Positions 43,441-52,656 of a stretch of 64,000 nt of DNA are shown here, one piece after another (position 1 is the first letter of the stretch; the number at the start of each line of letters is the position of its first letter). Location of the stretch: contig CM034145.1 of assembly GCA_019914995.1 (NCBI GenBank), positions 3,417,262 to 3,481,261 of the forward strand, written 5' to 3'. A model generated the notes under the pieces. It saw nothing but the letters and a program-made list of their open reading frames with translations. It was not told the origin of the DNA and searched no databases. The DNA is from Acanthochlamys bracteata. Its lineage: Eukaryota > Streptophyta > Magnoliopsida > Pandanales > Velloziaceae. The translations under genes were made by a program, and so were the position numbers.

Positions 43441-43505
43441 TCTCAGTGTTGGCTCTAAGAGGTAGTAGTAGTTTAGAGTTTTAGTTTAAGAATTTCTCAA
43501 CTTGC
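43441..43505 (-). repeat. Intramonomer rearrangement in the reverse array
   Basis: After AAATCATAAATCTCA the sequence jumps to GTGTTGGCTCTAAGAGGTAGTAGTAG, which belongs to the opposite side of the monomer. It then returns to TTTAAGAATTTCTCAACTTGCATG, so the TTCTCAACTTG...AAATCATAAATCTCA segment is present twice. This explains the 1,094-bp anchor spacing between 42799 and 43893. Confidence 0.8.
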
Positions 43506-44540
43506 ATGTGAAGTCATAAATCTCAAAGATTTTTTTTTCTACACGTTTATGCTGATTTTTTGTCGACATTTCTTTTTTTTTTGAAAAATGAGTTTTATGG
43601 AATAACATTTTCAGTTTAAGCCTTGCATGTGAAATAGTTTTTAGAAGATACTTAAAGCGAGGAGGATCGTACTAGCTATAAAAAACTAAGTTTTGGTAGA
43701 ACTTATTTTCTGAGCTACTTTGTTTGTCAAATCCTTGCATGACTTCGGCTCTTTGAGAATCTTTGCAGTTTATTCGTATGTGTTTACTTGTAAAACTTGT
43801 GAATCCAACAGAAATTACTACCTTGTAGTGTGAACGTTGATAAATCAATAGAATGTCTTGGTTCATGAACAGATTGAGGAAAGTTTCAATCACGATCGAG
43901 AGCTATTCGATGACGTGGGAGGTGGGAGAGGTGGTGCTAGTGCTAGTGTTGGCTCTAGGAGGTAGTAGTAGTTTAGTGTTTTAACTTTTTTTTTTGTTCT
44001 AATATAGTTCTGTTTTTATTATGCCACTTAACCAAATAATGTTCTCCTATAGGATGTCTTTTCTTTATGGCATTATCTTTGTATCAATGCATTAATAAGT
44101 TGACCGAAATTTTTGTGCCTATCTTGAGTCCATTTTGTTTAATAATATTAGAAACATTTTGTGACTCCTTCACGCTAATTTGTTTCACATTATCAGTTTG
44201 TAGGGTCTCTCAAGTAAAATGCATCGGGGAGGCAAGTTTGAAGGATTGATTATCTTGAAGATGAATTTTGAAGGAAGTATTTTGGCTAGCTTTCCTTATT
44301 CCTCTCTATAGTTTGTTTTGTTAATTCTTTTCATTTCTTACTCTTTTTTTTTTTCTTTTGATTTTCTAATAACTTTATTGTGTTACATGATTTCTGTTTT
44401 TTGCTAGAGAATCAAATATGTTATGTTAAGGAGCTTGTTGCAATTGAGGGTGAGTGGATTAATTGCAGTCTTGATTACAAGTGGAGGATATACGTTTAAG
44501 GATTTCTCAACTTGCATGTGAAATCATAAATCTCAAAGAT

Positions 44541-44677
44541 TTTGAATCTAGTTATAAAAACTAAGTTTTGGTAGAACTTATTTTCTGAACTATTTCATGC
44601 ATGACATTCTTCTGAAAAATGAATTTGAAAACGTCAAAAAAAATGAGTTTTATGGAATAACAAATTAAAAATGAGCT
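44541..44677 (-). repeat. Rearranged last satellite monomer at the array edge
   Basis: The ordered array stops after CTCAAAGATTTTG. It is followed by out-of-order satellite fragments: ATAAAAACTAAGTTTTGGTAGAAC (44,553-44,580), then GACATTCTTCTGAAAAATGA, then AATGAGTTTTATGGAATAAC (about 44,642-44,661). The copia-derived gag remnant begins at once. No LTR lies between, so the boundary is a recombination or deletion junction, not a clean insertion. Confidence 0.75.
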
Positions 44678-45706
44678 ATGGCTGCTTGGAGTGATGACGA
44701 TGAGAGCTCATCAAAAGATAGTTAGGCTGAGATAGAGAAAAATGAAGAAGTCAACATATGCTTGATGGCCGATCATGACGAAATGAATGAGGTAAGCTCT
44801 ACTAATTTTAATGATTCTAATGAAAAATTGCAAGATGTGTTTGATGAACTATATGTAAAATATTTACATACCAAGACAAACTGCAAAACTATGAAATTAT
44901 GTATGCATAAATTCAAAGATGAAAATGAATGTCTAATCGAAGAAGTACTCACATAAAGAACTGCCCTAGAGGATAAAATTGATACAATAAAAAACACATT
45001 GTATTCTGATTATTACCATATTAATACTAAACTATTTGCATTACACATTGAAAATAAATATCTAATGCAAATAAATAAAAAGTTGCATACAAAGTTAAAT
45101 GGTGCGAGACTGGTAAACTCACAAGCTACACAAAAACATCAACTTTCAATATGATGAAAAGGATTGCTGAACTCGAAGAGCTAAATAAAGCTATGAGCCG
45201 AGAAGTGGATAGATAATCGTATCCCACTATACTAGATCTCAGACCGTTCATGAATGATTATAACATCATGTTTCTGGAAGATAAGGAATTGAAATAAGAA
45301 AATCAGAAGCTATAACAAGAAAACAAGAACCTACACATCAAGAACCTTGATCTTGAAGCCTCTTTAGCAAAATTTGTAAAAGATAAGAGTAGGCTTAATA
45401 CAATTTTGGGAGCTCAATGCAGTGTGTACAGAAAAGAAGGAATAGGTTTTATACCCTTATCAGGCAAATCACTTAGTAAGCAATCTGCAAGGAATAAAGG
45501 TCAACCCTTTACCAACTATACAGGTATACAAACAGCAAGGGAACACAATATGAAGAGTGTGGTGTACAGAGAATACACAACAACTCAATCCTATTCTTCA
45601 ACCCCCTTTATTAAATATTTTCATTGTGAAACAAAAGGTCACAATATTAATTTATGCTGGTATAAAAAGAACACAAATAAAATAAAAATGATATGGGTTT
45701 CAAAAT
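44678..45706 (+). pseudogene. gag remnant of the copia element (C-terminal part, zinc knuckle damaged)
   Basis: Gag would form the particle shell and bind RNA. The visible frame starts MAAWSDDDESS, an acidic linker typical of copia gag just after the capsid region. It continues through an in-frame TAG near 44,723 and a stop at about 44,954, then a Lys/Glu-rich, coiled-coil-like stretch. A later open segment (45,406-45,705) holds the zinc knuckle: Cys (45,625-45,627), four residues, His, four residues, Cys. The first Cys of the CCHC box is replaced by Tyr (45,616-45,618). The capsid region expected upstream is absent, so the truncation lies within gag. Several stops and at least one frame change make it non-functional. 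Confidence 0.8.
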
Positions 45707-45779
45707 GAACCATTAACAACAATAACCTCTTAGGACCTAAAAAAATTTGGGTACCTAAACACTGAATATTTTTCTTACA

Positions 45780-46135
45780 GGAAGAAGAGAAGCCAACCCG
45801 ACTGAAATATAATAGGTGGTATTTAGACAGCGGGTGCTCAAGGCATATGACTGGAAATGAGAGATGTTTCACTAGTGTGCAAAAATAATTCGGTGAAAAT
45901 TTCATTCTAGTAGACAACAATAAGTGCAAAGTGATAATTGTAGGAAAGATAGATAATCTTTCTTCACTTTGCATTGAGAATGTTCTGCATGTCAAAGGGC
46001 TAAAACATAATTTGATAAGTATAAGTCAACTTTGTGACAATGGCTACAAAGTAAACTTTAACAACCACTGCTGCTCAACTGTAAACTTATTATCTGGAGA
46101 AAAAATACTGAATGGAAAAAGATAAAGTAATGTGT
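45780..46135 (+). pseudogene. Copia protease domain (degenerate)
   Basis: This is the retroviral-type aspartic protease that would process the Gag-Pol polyprotein. The hallmark WYLDSGCSRHMTG lies at 45,817 onward with the catalytic Asp at 45,826-45,828. It is followed after one stop (TAA near 45,885) by the typical C-terminal part with VLHVKGLKHNLISISQLCDNG. The frame then closes at a TAA near 46,123, which in an intact element would read on into the integrase. It sits in the polyprotein position directly after gag. Confidence 0.85.
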
Positions 46136-46194
46136 ATATACTCTATTGATGATTTTTCTAACCATAAAATGTGTTTAGTTGCTAGTCAGTAGGT

Positions 46195-47065
46195 AAGTAG
46201 CTAGCTACTGTATAGATGCTTGGGACACTGCAATATTAAAATTTTATCAAAACTATCCAAACTACAATTAGTCAAAGGACTGTCTGAAGCCAAGTACAGC
46301 CTAGATGATCTGTGTGATGCATGCATAAAAGAAAACAAACAAAATCACCATTCATATCCAAACATATTGTCCTAACTAATAGGCCACTTCAACTATTGCA
46401 CATGGATTTATTTGGACCCTTTAGAACTGGAAGCTTGGAAGGTAAGTACTACCGCCTGGTGATTGTAGATGACTATTCACGTTTTTACTGGATTTTCTTT
46501 TTAGCTTACAAAAATGATGCACTTAAATCATTCACATGCTTCTTTAAAAGAGAACAAAAAGAACTTGACCTTAAAATCTGTTCAATTAGGAGTGATCACG
46601 GTAAAGAATTTTAAAATTTTTATTTTGATGAACTTTGTGATGCAAATGGTATAACCCATAATTTCTCTGCTCCTAGAACTCTACACTAAAATGGTGTTAT
46701 TGAAAGGAAGAATAGAGTGCTTATAGAAATGGCTAGAACTATATTATTAGAACAAAACTTGCCTAAATATTTGTAGGCTGAGGCAATAAACACAGAATGT
46801 CATATAATTAATCGAGTAATTATTCGGCTCTTCTTAAGAAAACTCCACACGAACTTCCTAAAGAAAGGCCCCCAATATTGCCTATTTAAGAACTTTTGGT
46901 TGTAAATGTTTTATCTTAAACAATGTCAAAGATAATCTTGGAAAGTTCGACACCAAGAGCAATGAAGGTATTTTTCTTGAATACTCCCCTACCTCAAAGG
47001 CATATAAAGTATTTAATAAAAAAACTATAACTATTGAACAGTCTATACATGTTATATTCAATGAA
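46195..47065 (+). pseudogene. Copia integrase (GAG-pre-integrase plus rve core, degenerate)
   Basis: This domain would insert the element's cDNA into chromosomes. The degraded zinc-binding N-terminus shows LGHCNIKILSKLS and, further on, CDACIK (about 46,317). The catalytic core follows in an open segment (46,321-46,611): first Asp in HMDLFGPF (about 46,400), VDDYSRFYW, and second Asp in IRSDHG (about 46,590). A TAA closes the frame right after the Glu-Phe of this motif. Beyond it, NGVIERKNR (about 46,690-46,720) carries the catalytic Glu, preceded by a TAA where Gln is usual. A TAG stands where family members have Trp before AEAINT. The C-terminal part runs on in fragments to about 47,065. 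Confidence 0.85.
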
Positions 47066-47384
47066 ATTAACAATGGGGCAAGAAAGGATGCAGAATTAGA
47101 TGCAGGGTCAGAAGAAGAAGAATTATTCCCAACAATCGAAACACAAATTCTCCAGATAAGCAAATAATCAACGAACAGCCAGTTGAATTGATAGCTGAAA
47201 ACGAACAAGTCTCTAAAAGTTTGCCTAATCATATGGAAACTAATTAACTAGTTCTCAGTTCCTTCAAGCACAAATCTAGCCATCCATAAGAAAACACAAT
47301 AGGTGAGGTAAATGAAGATATACGAACTAGATCTCAATTTAAAAATAATTTTATGGAATATTTTGTCTTTGTATCAAATTTCGA

Positions 47385-48300
47385 ACCTAAATGCATATAT
47401 GATGCTTTAAAAGATAATTTTTTGATTCTAGCTATGCAAGAGGAGTTGAATCAATTTGAAAGAAGTCATGTGCGGGATCTAGTTAAAAAACCTCAAAATA
47501 AATCCATTATAAGAACTAAATGAGTTTTTAGAAACAAATGGATGAAAAAGAAAACATCATTAGAAATAAAACTAGATTAGTGGCTAAGGATATAATCAGG
47601 AAGAAAGAATTGATTTTGATGAAATATATGCTCCAGTTGCACGCCTTGAGACTATCAGAATACTGCTTGCATTTGCATTTCATAAAGATTTTAAACTCTT
47701 CCAAATGGATGTCAAAAGTGCATTTCTAAATGGATTTCCATAAGAAAAAGTATATGTTGAACAACCTCCTGATTTTTAAAACTCTAATTTTCCACATCAT
47801 GTTTACAAACTGAATAAAACACTCTATGGTCTAAAACAAGCTCACAGGGCTTGTTATGAACGTTCAAGTGCCTTCTTGATTGAAAAAGGTTTCTGTCGAG
47901 ATAAGATTGATCTAACCTTGTTCACTTTGAATGAAGAAAATGACATGCTAATTACTCAAATCTATGTTGATGACATAATTTTTAGAGCTAATAATGAAAG
48001 ATTATGCAGAAAATTTTCTGAACTAATGCAGAAAGAATTTGAGATGAGCCTCACGGGAAAATTAAACTACTTCCTTGGCCTACAAATTAAACAAATGAAG
48101 AATGCCATCTTCATCAGCCAAAGTAAGTACATCAAGGACTTGATCAAAAAATTCAGCTTGGAAGGAAGTAAGGAAATAAGCACTCCAATGTCCACTTCAT
48201 GCAAGCTGAACAAGGATGAAATAGGTAAATCAGTTGATCAAAAATTGTATAGAGATATGACTGGATTTCTTTTTTATATTTAATCGCTAGTAGGCCAGAC
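47385..48300 (+). pseudogene. Copia reverse transcriptase (degenerate)
   Basis: This is the RNA-dependent DNA polymerase of the element. The N-terminal part (ALKDNF, MQEELNQFERS) is followed by TGA where the family has Trp, and then a frame change. The middle part with VARLE and [12 protein letters not shown] equivalents is split between frames (47,620-47,740). The palm region is better kept: LNKTLYGLKQAHRACYE (about 47,811-47,860), then a 135-codon open frame (47,876-48,280) with the catalytic YVDD box at 47,963-47,974 and the LNYFLGLQIKQ motif. The polymerase box is intact but the gene cannot make a full protein. Confidence 0.88.
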
Positions 48301-48419
48301 ATTCAATTCAATTTATGTTTATGTACAAGATTTCAAGTTGATTCTAAAGAGTCACACATTATTGCTATAAAACGATTCATTAGATATCTAGTTGGAACTA
48401 AAAAAATTAGACTATTTTA

Positions 48420-48865
48420 TCCCATAGGTTGTGAATTTAATTTATATGCCTATGCTGACGCCGATTTTGGTGGATGTAAGCTTGCAGAAAGAGTACAAAT
48501 GGTTCCTGTCAGTGCCTAGGAAGTTACTTGATATCTTGATGCTCTAGAAATCAATTATCAGTAGCTATGTCCACTGCCGAAGTAGAGTACGTAGCCGCTG
48601 GAAGTGCTCAGGTACTCTGAATCAAACAACAACTTTTAGATTTTGACTTTAATTTCAAAATTGTACCTATATGTTGTGATAACACTAGTGCTATTAAGTT
48701 AACTAAAAATCCTATTCAGCATTCACGTACAAAGCACATTGAATGTAATGACATAGTTTTGAATTTTGTTGACACTGAAAACTAACTAGATGATATCTTC
48801 ACTAAACCTCTAGGGTTAGAATCCTTTTAAAAAATTTGTCATGAACTAGAATTGTGTCTCATGTA
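48420..48865 (+). pseudogene. Copia RNase H domain and end of pol (degenerate)
   Basis: RNase H would remove the RNA template during reverse transcription. YAYADADFGGC (about 48,447) holds the first catalytic Asp. STAEVEYVAAGSAQVL (about 48,573-48,620), DNTSAIKLTKNPIQHSRTKHIE (about 48,680-48,740; written here as two contiguous family motifs) and DDIFTKPLG (about 48,790) follow, with TGA in place of Trp after QVL and a frame shift between the first two motifs. The usual pol C-terminus ends at the TAA near 48,864. Confidence 0.83.
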
Positions 48866-49021
48866 ACTCACTCACTAGGATTGTGCCTCATATAACTCAC
48901 TCTGTTTTACAATCAACTCATAGTTAGTCATCAAATAGCTAGCTGCAGTTATTTGAATAACATCTTTTTTAGTGACTCATCATAAAATCTGTAATATCAG
49001 CAGTTGACTCAGTAGAAGACT

Positions 49022-50492
49022 AAAATGCCATCAGCTAACCCATCCCATTCTGCTCACTCGAGTCTTCTTCTTCTATATCTTCTCCAACCCGAAACCTCCA
49101 AACCAAAATTTCTTCAAAATCCTAGATCTACAATTTCATCACCTCCGATCTCGAGATTAGCCTCCATTGTTTCCTTCCTCGACAATGCCAAACAAAGGTT
49201 CGAAATCTCAATCGAATAACCTCAAAACAACTGACAATGAGCTTGAGAAGTTCTTCGGAAAGAAGGAACTCAAACAGTACAAATGCCGATTGTCAACCCC
49301 TATCCTACCTCCAGCAACTGTCAGCTTTAATGACTTCAATTATTTTGGTTTGGGGGTTGAAGAATTATTTGAAGCTCAGGGTTGGATCAATTTCAACAAC
49401 TTGCCCGGGAAGTATTGTAAAGATTGAGTTCGGATATTCTATGCCAATTTGAAAGAGACCGAAGATTCCTCAATCCAGACTATGGTAAATTATATAGAGA
49501 TCAATCTTGAGCCAAGAATGATGTCCATGATGCTGGACATTTCATACAGGGAGGAGATGCCGTTGGTGAACGATTCCAAGCTGAAGTACCTACAATTGGC
49601 CCTGGACAGTGAGATAATCACACAACAACAGTATGACTCTGCAGCAGACCTCTCAGTGCTACCAAGGGCTCTCTACCACATTGTATCAAAATGTTGGTAC
49701 CTCGATATGGCAGTCGCAATGTTATCTCCATCTACGATGTGTATCTGGTCTGGAGACTCACCAAGAAGTTGCACATCAACCTCTATGAAGTAATGTTGCA
49801 ACACATGTCCGAAGTATCCAAGTCCTGCGACAAATATTTTGCTTATCCACACATCATCTGTAGGATCTACCAACTCGAAACTGTGCCAATGGAATCTTCT
49901 GAAGTGACAAAGCTTCCGACTATATGCCCAATTTCTTAGAGGAACCACTGAAGCTGAACTCAAACCAGCTCCCCATGTTCAGAGTGATTCACTTCTGCCC
50001 ATCCTCACCAAAGCAATGGCTCCTCTGCAAGAATGTCTTCTCAATATCCATGCTGCCCTTTTTGAACAGAACAAGGGAATTCAACAGTTGAATACAACAT
50101 TTGGTGAGCTAAGGGATGCAATCTGCCAACCTGAGCATAACTCTAAGCGAGGTACAGTAGATAAAATAACTAAAGCAGCAAAGGGTTCAGCTCAACCAGA
50201 CGCAAACCAAATGGAGACATCAATGGATAAAGAAGATCCTATGCATCCAAATATCCCTGCTTCTCCAGACAAGCAACTCTCTGGCAGTCATCAACAGAAG
50301 AGAGCACCTACTTGTCCATTGCTGCCGAATACGCCAGACATTGCAGCTCATCCCACTGAGACTGACAACTTGTTAGCAGCAGTTGATGAAGAGCTAGCTG
50401 ACTCCATGCCTACTGATCCAGCTGCATTCATATTTTTAGAGGCAGCTGCGGCTGACACTTCTGTCCCAGAGATTCCTCACGATGCTAGTTGA
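49022..50492 (+). pseudogene. Env-position reading frame of the Sirevirus-like element (broken)
   Basis: This extra gene lies between pol and the 3' LTR, where Sireviruses carry the so-called env-like ORF. Its function is unproven, and I see no clear signal peptide or transmembrane helix. The conserved part begins near 49,167 (frame to 49,427), crosses a TGA where Trp is likely, continues to about 49,690, shifts frame (segment with ISIYDVYLVWRLTKKLHINL, 49,700-49,936), then shifts back at about 49,925. The last stretch (50,016-50,489) starts with an amphipathic, coiled-coil-like segment and ends in a Pro/Asp/Ala-rich acidic tail. The middle resembles the plant transposon-associated domain common in proteins encoded next to retroelement pol genes. 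The start is uncertain: 49,025 ATG is possible but its frame does not continue. Confidence 0.7.
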
Positions 50493-51331
50493 ATGACAAG
50501 CCCAGCGGAAGCTCAGGAACCAATTCGAGAAGGCGTTTAGGAGCAAATTCCAGCAGTACAAGAGGCCATTCTAGAGGAAGTTCCAACATAAACCTATATC
50601 TATTATACTCCCTCCTGTTTTTACCCAAGCCGGATCATTCCAACCATTTCATAGCTCTAATCTGCCTCCCAGAAAAAAGGTATTTTTCTATCTCTGCCTC
50701 TACGGCAAGCGATGATGTTATAGTAATCCCATAGTCAGCCCCTGCCAAACCCAAATATCAACGCCCTAGGCCTTTTGGGTGCAGGACCTTCACCCGTCCT
50801 AAAACTCTTAGCTACTTCTCATGCTTAAGTTTCTGTCTGATTCTTTATTTAGATTTTGTGCTGTTTCTTTTTAGTTGTTCTACCTCTCTTCGTTTATTTA
50901 CTAAATCAATGTCGATCAGTTTTCTTTGACTATTTTTTATGATTGTCCTGCCATTATATCTCCTTTTTGAGATGACAAAAAAGGGGAGAGAAGGGAAGAC
51001 AAATTATTGTGTGTATGAGTACAGAATTATTGTGTGTACAGTGTGTTGGCCAAAAGGGCCACAACGCTTGATATTACAGGTGCCAGAGAGATGCACACAT
51101 TGAGCGGGAGTTGCCACAGAACTGCTATGCATAAAACGGTAAAAGAAATATGCACACATATAAGGGGGAGCTATACTTGATTCACAGGTAAACAAGTACA
51201 ATTCCAACTTGCATAGGATAGAAAAAGTATTGTTCTATCGTTGATATATTTGAGTAAAATTATCATATTTATCATAGTGTACATAAATCAATAATTTTTA
51301 ATTATTTTGTCATCATAAAAAATGAGGAGAT
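50493..51331 (+). other. Non-coding 3' region of the copia element with several polypurine tracts
   Basis: No convincing gene. Purine tracts on the plus strand lie at 50,977-50,999 (contains AAAAAAGGGGAGAGAAGGGAAG), 51,162-51,170 (AAGGGGGAG) and 51,317-51,330 (AAAAATGAGGAGA), the last directly against the 3' LTR and so the likely primer for plus-strand synthesis. Repeated purine tracts are a known feature of Sirevirus elements. Confidence 0.7.
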
Positions 51332-52656
51332 TGTTGGAAATCCCAGAAGTTGGTTTTGATGATAACAAAACATTAAGAATTATGGCTTATGATTTAGGAT
51401 GGACTGATAAGTTGAATCAAGTTATGCAGAAACAGATCTATCCTACATTAAGCAAAGATCAAGCAAGCTCGGTCAAAACAAAGTCGACACAATCACCAAA
51501 TAACCAGCTGCTCAACAAAATTCCTACTTAAGTTTTCAATTCAAGATACTACAGTTACATACACCACTGAAGCAAATCACACTGCAAATCACACAGTCAA
51601 GCATCACTCTTATTCATAAGAAGAGTCAAGTTCAATCTTTAAGAAGAAAAGGAAGGCATCAGACCCACTATACTAAGCACAAAGCTACTAAGCAAAGTCA
51701 AGCATTTTGAAGTCCACTTCATTTAGAGCAGTCCACCCAGCGAGTCTTAGCAAATCAAGAGAAGCCAATTCAGCTGGAGACAACTTGAATAATACAACTC
51801 AGCTGGACTCATCATCTGTCACAGGCAGGAGATTCAAATTACCTTCATCGATGCATTTAATGCCGACGAAAGGGTTGCATTGGAATAGTTAAAATAAGTC
51901 CTAGATCAGCTGACTAACCATTGGAAAAACCTCATCTGTGTCTTGACGATTCGCCGCTGCTCAGAGACATCAACGAATTAATCTTCCAATTGGAAGAACT
52001 AGCCACCTGCAAGAAAGAAAGCATTATAGGAAGCAGAGAGGTTGAAGAACAGACAGCAAGACATTAAGCAGAAATTCGAATATGCACTACATTAGCCAAA
52101 ACCTCTCAAGTGGAGAAAATTTATCTTGCTGCCGATTACTACTGAATATCATCTTCAGCAACAAGCTCGATCATCTCAACTAAAAACTTTTACTTATTTA
52201 ATCTGAGATAGATCCTGTGCTCAATCTATTTTTCTCAAGTTATTTGTGTAGGTACGTTTAAGTGTTGGGTGCACTTAGTAAAGGAGCTCGGTTGGAGTTT
52301 GGAGATAGCTTTTAGACTTTGTAAAAAGGCTAGATTGTTAGCCAGGGGACTAGATTGTCCAGTAGGCTGAGGAAGGGTTGTCTTGGTGAAGAAATCTTTA
52401 AGAATAAGTGTACTTGGTGAAGCACTTTGGTTTTGGTTTATGTAGCTTGTTAAAATCTAGTAAATCTTTAGCTCTATTAATAGAGCGACCATAGATGTAA
52501 GTAAAGGAGTTGCCGAACCACGTAAAATCTTCTTGCATAGGTATAAGTCTACTCACATCCAGCTGACAATTTGCCATGTGTAGGATCATTATCATTACAA
52601 AATTTTTATTTATCAACTCAATTCATCTCTCTTCTCTTGAGTTGATCACATCAACA
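51332..52656 (+). repeat. 3' LTR of the copia element (about 1,325 bp)
   Basis: It begins TGTTGGAAATCCCAG directly after a purine tract and ends in CACATCAACA, giving the short inverted ends TGTTG...CAACA and the canonical TG...CA. The length fits Sirevirus LTRs, which are long for copia. The first part resembles the sequence starting at 63,265: a TGTTGGAA start, then a TTTTGATG-TAACAA segment, AAGAATTATG, CCAGCTGCTC and GCATTTAATGCC in the same order. The right boundary is inferred from the inverted ends; the missing 5' LTR prevents confirmation. Small open frames inside are not considered genes. Confidence 0.8.

Larger units (their letters stand above)
19161..44540 (-). repeat. Satellite array, reverse orientation, subfamily A (25 monomers)
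   Basis: Twenty-five tandem monomers on the opposite strand. The reverse anchor (CAC of CAATCACGATCG) ends at 19668, 20684, 21689, 22694, 23690, 24692, 25696, 26703, 27710, 28714, 29721, 30733, 31731, 32741, 33744, 34748, 35756, 36769, 37774, 38772, 39771, 40773, 41793, 42799 and 43893. Spacing is 996-1020 bp except the last (1,094 bp, explained by a local duplication). Diagnostic sites are of A type (GTTACATGATTCTG; no ATTCACAAAAT insert), unlike the B-type monomers on the other side of the switch. About half the monomers are clean and keep the 73-codon frame. The others carry small indels, many in homopolymers and around a few fixed sites. Confidence 0.95.
44678..52656 (+). mobile_element. 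5'-truncated Ty1/copia LTR retrotransposon, Sirevirus-like
   Basis: Order of parts: gag remnant, protease, integrase, reverse transcriptase and RNase H (the copia order, with integrase before RT), then a further reading frame in the env position, purine tracts and a 3' LTR. An extra frame after pol together with several purine tracts before the 3' LTR is characteristic of Sireviruses, and the pol motifs resemble that lineage. The 5' LTR, primer-binding site and the first part of gag are missing. Every coding part carries stops or frameshifts, so the copy is inactive. Without a 5' LTR the insertion cannot be dated and the target duplication (CCTTT would be expected on the right) cannot be tested. 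Confidence 0.88.

Noticed and set aside
1..44500. The many 60-100 codon open frames in the array as separate genes
   Set aside because: They are the same frames repeated with the monomer, often broken by indels, without known domains; one representative pair is described instead.
1..44660. CRISPR array
   Set aside because: The repeat unit is ~1 kb with no unique spacers, and the surroundings are plant nuclear DNA.
1..44660. Array of LTRs from a retrotransposon
   Set aside because: Units are contiguous with no internal region, no TG...CA ends at a fixed place, and no primer-binding or purine tract next to such ends.
45639..45995. 118-codon minus-strand frame
   Set aside because: It is antisense to the protease region, which has clear family motifs on the plus strand.
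46882..47232. 116-codon minus-strand frame
   Set aside because: Antisense to the integrase C-terminal region of the copia element.
49673..49963. 96-codon minus-strand frame
   Set aside because: Antisense to the env-position frame, whose plus-strand motifs are continuous across it.
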